Assembly (NCBI RefSeq): GCF_001434575.1
Contig: NZ_AZDA01000116.1
Location: 1-62,439 of the forward strand
Source: Loigolactobacillus bifermentans DSM 20003
Lineage (GTDB): Bacteria > Bacillota > Bacilli > Lactobacillales > Lactobacillaceae
Length of the DNA stretch: 62,439 nucleotides
Direction: 5' to 3'
Shown here one piece after another: positions 61,677 to 62,439 of the stretch. Position numbers and translations under genes: made by a program. The stretch's first letter is position 1. Every line of letters starts with the position of its first letter. Under the pieces are notes generated by a model. It had not been told where the DNA came from, did not search any database, and saw nothing but the letters and a program-made list of their open reading frames with translations.

Positions 61677-62366
61677 ATGAAAACAGTTATTTTTGGTCAT
61701 CGTGGGATTCCGGTGAAATTTCCAGAAAATTCGTTAGCCGGTTTCCAGTATGCGTTGGAACATGGTGTTGAAGGGTTAGAGTTTGATGTTCATTTGACGC
61801 GGGATAACGTGCCGGTGATCATGCACGATGAGCGCATTGATCGCACAACGAATGGCCAAGGGCGCCTTCGTGAGCTAACCTATCACCAGTTGCGGCAATT
61901 TAAACTGGCAAATGGTGAGTCAGTTCCCTGCCTGCAGGAACTATTAGCATTGGTCGGGCGCCAACCGGTTAGCCTTAATCTGGAATTCAAAACAGACCAG
62001 ATCCAATATCAAGGCATCGAAGCCCGGGTGCTACGGTGCGTGGCCCAAACCCCGTTAGCGCAAAATGTGATCTATTCTTCCTTTAATATCGCGACTTTGC
62101 AAATGGCGAATGCAATTGCACCCAATCAGCAATATTGTTACCTAGCGGATCATGTGATCCAAGCGCCAATCACGTTCATTCGTCAGCAACATTTAAGCGG
62201 GCTGCATCTCAGCCACTATCAACCTTTAAGGGACTATCCTGAAAGAATTTGGACGGTAAACGACACGCCGACGCTACAAAAATGCTTCCAAAACCAGGTT
62301 GCCGGAATTTTTACCGATGATTTCGAACACGCAATGGCAGTTCGGGCAGGGAAAGTAATGCGCTAG
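61677..62366 (+). CDS. ugpQ: Glycerophosphodiester phosphodiesterase
   Basis: A 229-residue GDPD enzyme releasing glycerol-3-phosphate from glycerophosphodiesters. The family pattern is complete: HRG near 8-10, PENSLAGF, EFDVHLTRDNVPVIMHD with metal ligands and the general acid His, LNLEFK and the late WTVND. It has no signal peptide, so it acts inside on imported diesters such as teichoic acid or lipid head-group fragments. GGGATGAA precedes ATG 61677. It is the last gene of the ugp operon. Confidence 0.93.
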   Translation: MKTVIFGHRGIPVKFPENSLAGFQYALEHGVEGLEFDVHLTRDNVPVIMHDERIDRTTNGQGRLRELTYHQLRQFKLANGESVPCLQELLALVGRQPVSLNLEFKTDQIQYQGIEARVLRCVAQTPLAQNVIYSSFNIATLQMANAIAPNQQYCYLADHVIQAPITFIRQQHLSGLHLSHYQPLRDYPERIWTVNDTPTLQKCFQNQVAGIFTDDFEHAMAVRAGKVMR

Positions 62367-62390
62367 CTAAAAAGCGGCTATCACACTGAA

Positions 62391-62438
62391 GTGCCCTACA
62401 ATTGTTAGACAAGAAGTCTAATGATTGTGGGGCTTTTC
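62391..62438 (+). terminator. Terminator at the end of the ugp operon
   Basis: GCCCTACAAT and TTAGAC pair with GTCTAA and ATTGTGGGGC around AAGAA, followed by TTTTCT at the window end. The stem is long enough that an insertion-element end is an alternative. Confidence 0.7.
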
Positions 62439-62439
62439 T

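Overview
The window looks like chromosomal DNA of a low-to-moderate GC lactic acid bacterium of the Lactobacillaceae. Supporting signs are the 5S rRNA tail, a T-box leader, a KxYKxGKxW/LPQTGE surface adhesin, the tatD-rnmV-ksgA-veg and ispE-purR-glmU-prs orders, and an Lsa-type ABC-F gene. A Mo-dependent, NAD-linked formate dehydrogenase operon is unusual for the family. It suggests a Loigolactobacillus-like lineage, but that genus guess is inference.

Layout. 1-92: 3' end of a 5S rRNA and its terminator. 172-3362 (-): a fructose-6-phosphate aldolase-type transaldolase and a MacB-like ABC transporter. 3450-11518 (+): mobA, an FNT formate/nitrite channel, a MobB-like P-loop protein, then NuoE-, NuoF- and FdhA-like subunits in the order fdsG-fdsB-fdsA, then moeA. 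This one transcription unit should make the cofactor, move formate and oxidise it to CO2 with NAD+. Its promoter overlaps half of a cre-like site. 11517-19890: an Lsa-type ABC-F gene behind a hairpin attenuator, an MFS exporter, a rhodanese with a cysteine-less CsoR-family protein, an EAL protein behind a terminator-bearing leader, a TIM-barrel protein, DedA behind tandem structured repeats, an orphan PTS lactose-type IIA, and a YxjG-like methionine synthase under a Met T-box.

19899-32154 (-): an exopolysaccharide operon read right to left. It holds a Wzz-like protein, a degenerate CpsD-like kinase, a UDP-sugar 4,6-dehydratase, a priming sugar transferase, an ATP-grasp/HAD fusion, an aminotransferase, a GT4, a Wzy-like polymerase, two GT2 enzymes and a Wzx-like flippase. 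A good cre site lies in its leader. 32260-42147: housekeeping genes (HExxH protein, sirtuin, chorismate mutase-like protein, NUDIX, Rrf2-like regulator, DUF72, metG, tatD, rnmV, ksgA, veg), with an internally deleted TnpB/OrfB inserted between rnmV and ksgA.

42645-50204: a 2519-residue LPQTG adhesin with twelve MucBP-like repeats. 50335-56989: ispE, purR, a VanZ-RDD membrane protein, glmU, prs and a YdcF-like protein. 57446-62366: a ugp-type glycerol-3-phosphate/glycerophosphodiester ABC uptake operon with its phosphodiesterase.

Most notable for follow-up are the nuclease-deleted TnpB, the ribosome-binding-site-bearing structured repeats shared by two unrelated operons, the cysteine-less CsoR-family/rhodanese pair, the motif-less CpsD homologue, three candidate attenuator or structured leaders, and a convergent pair of tiny genes near 17.8-18.0 kb.
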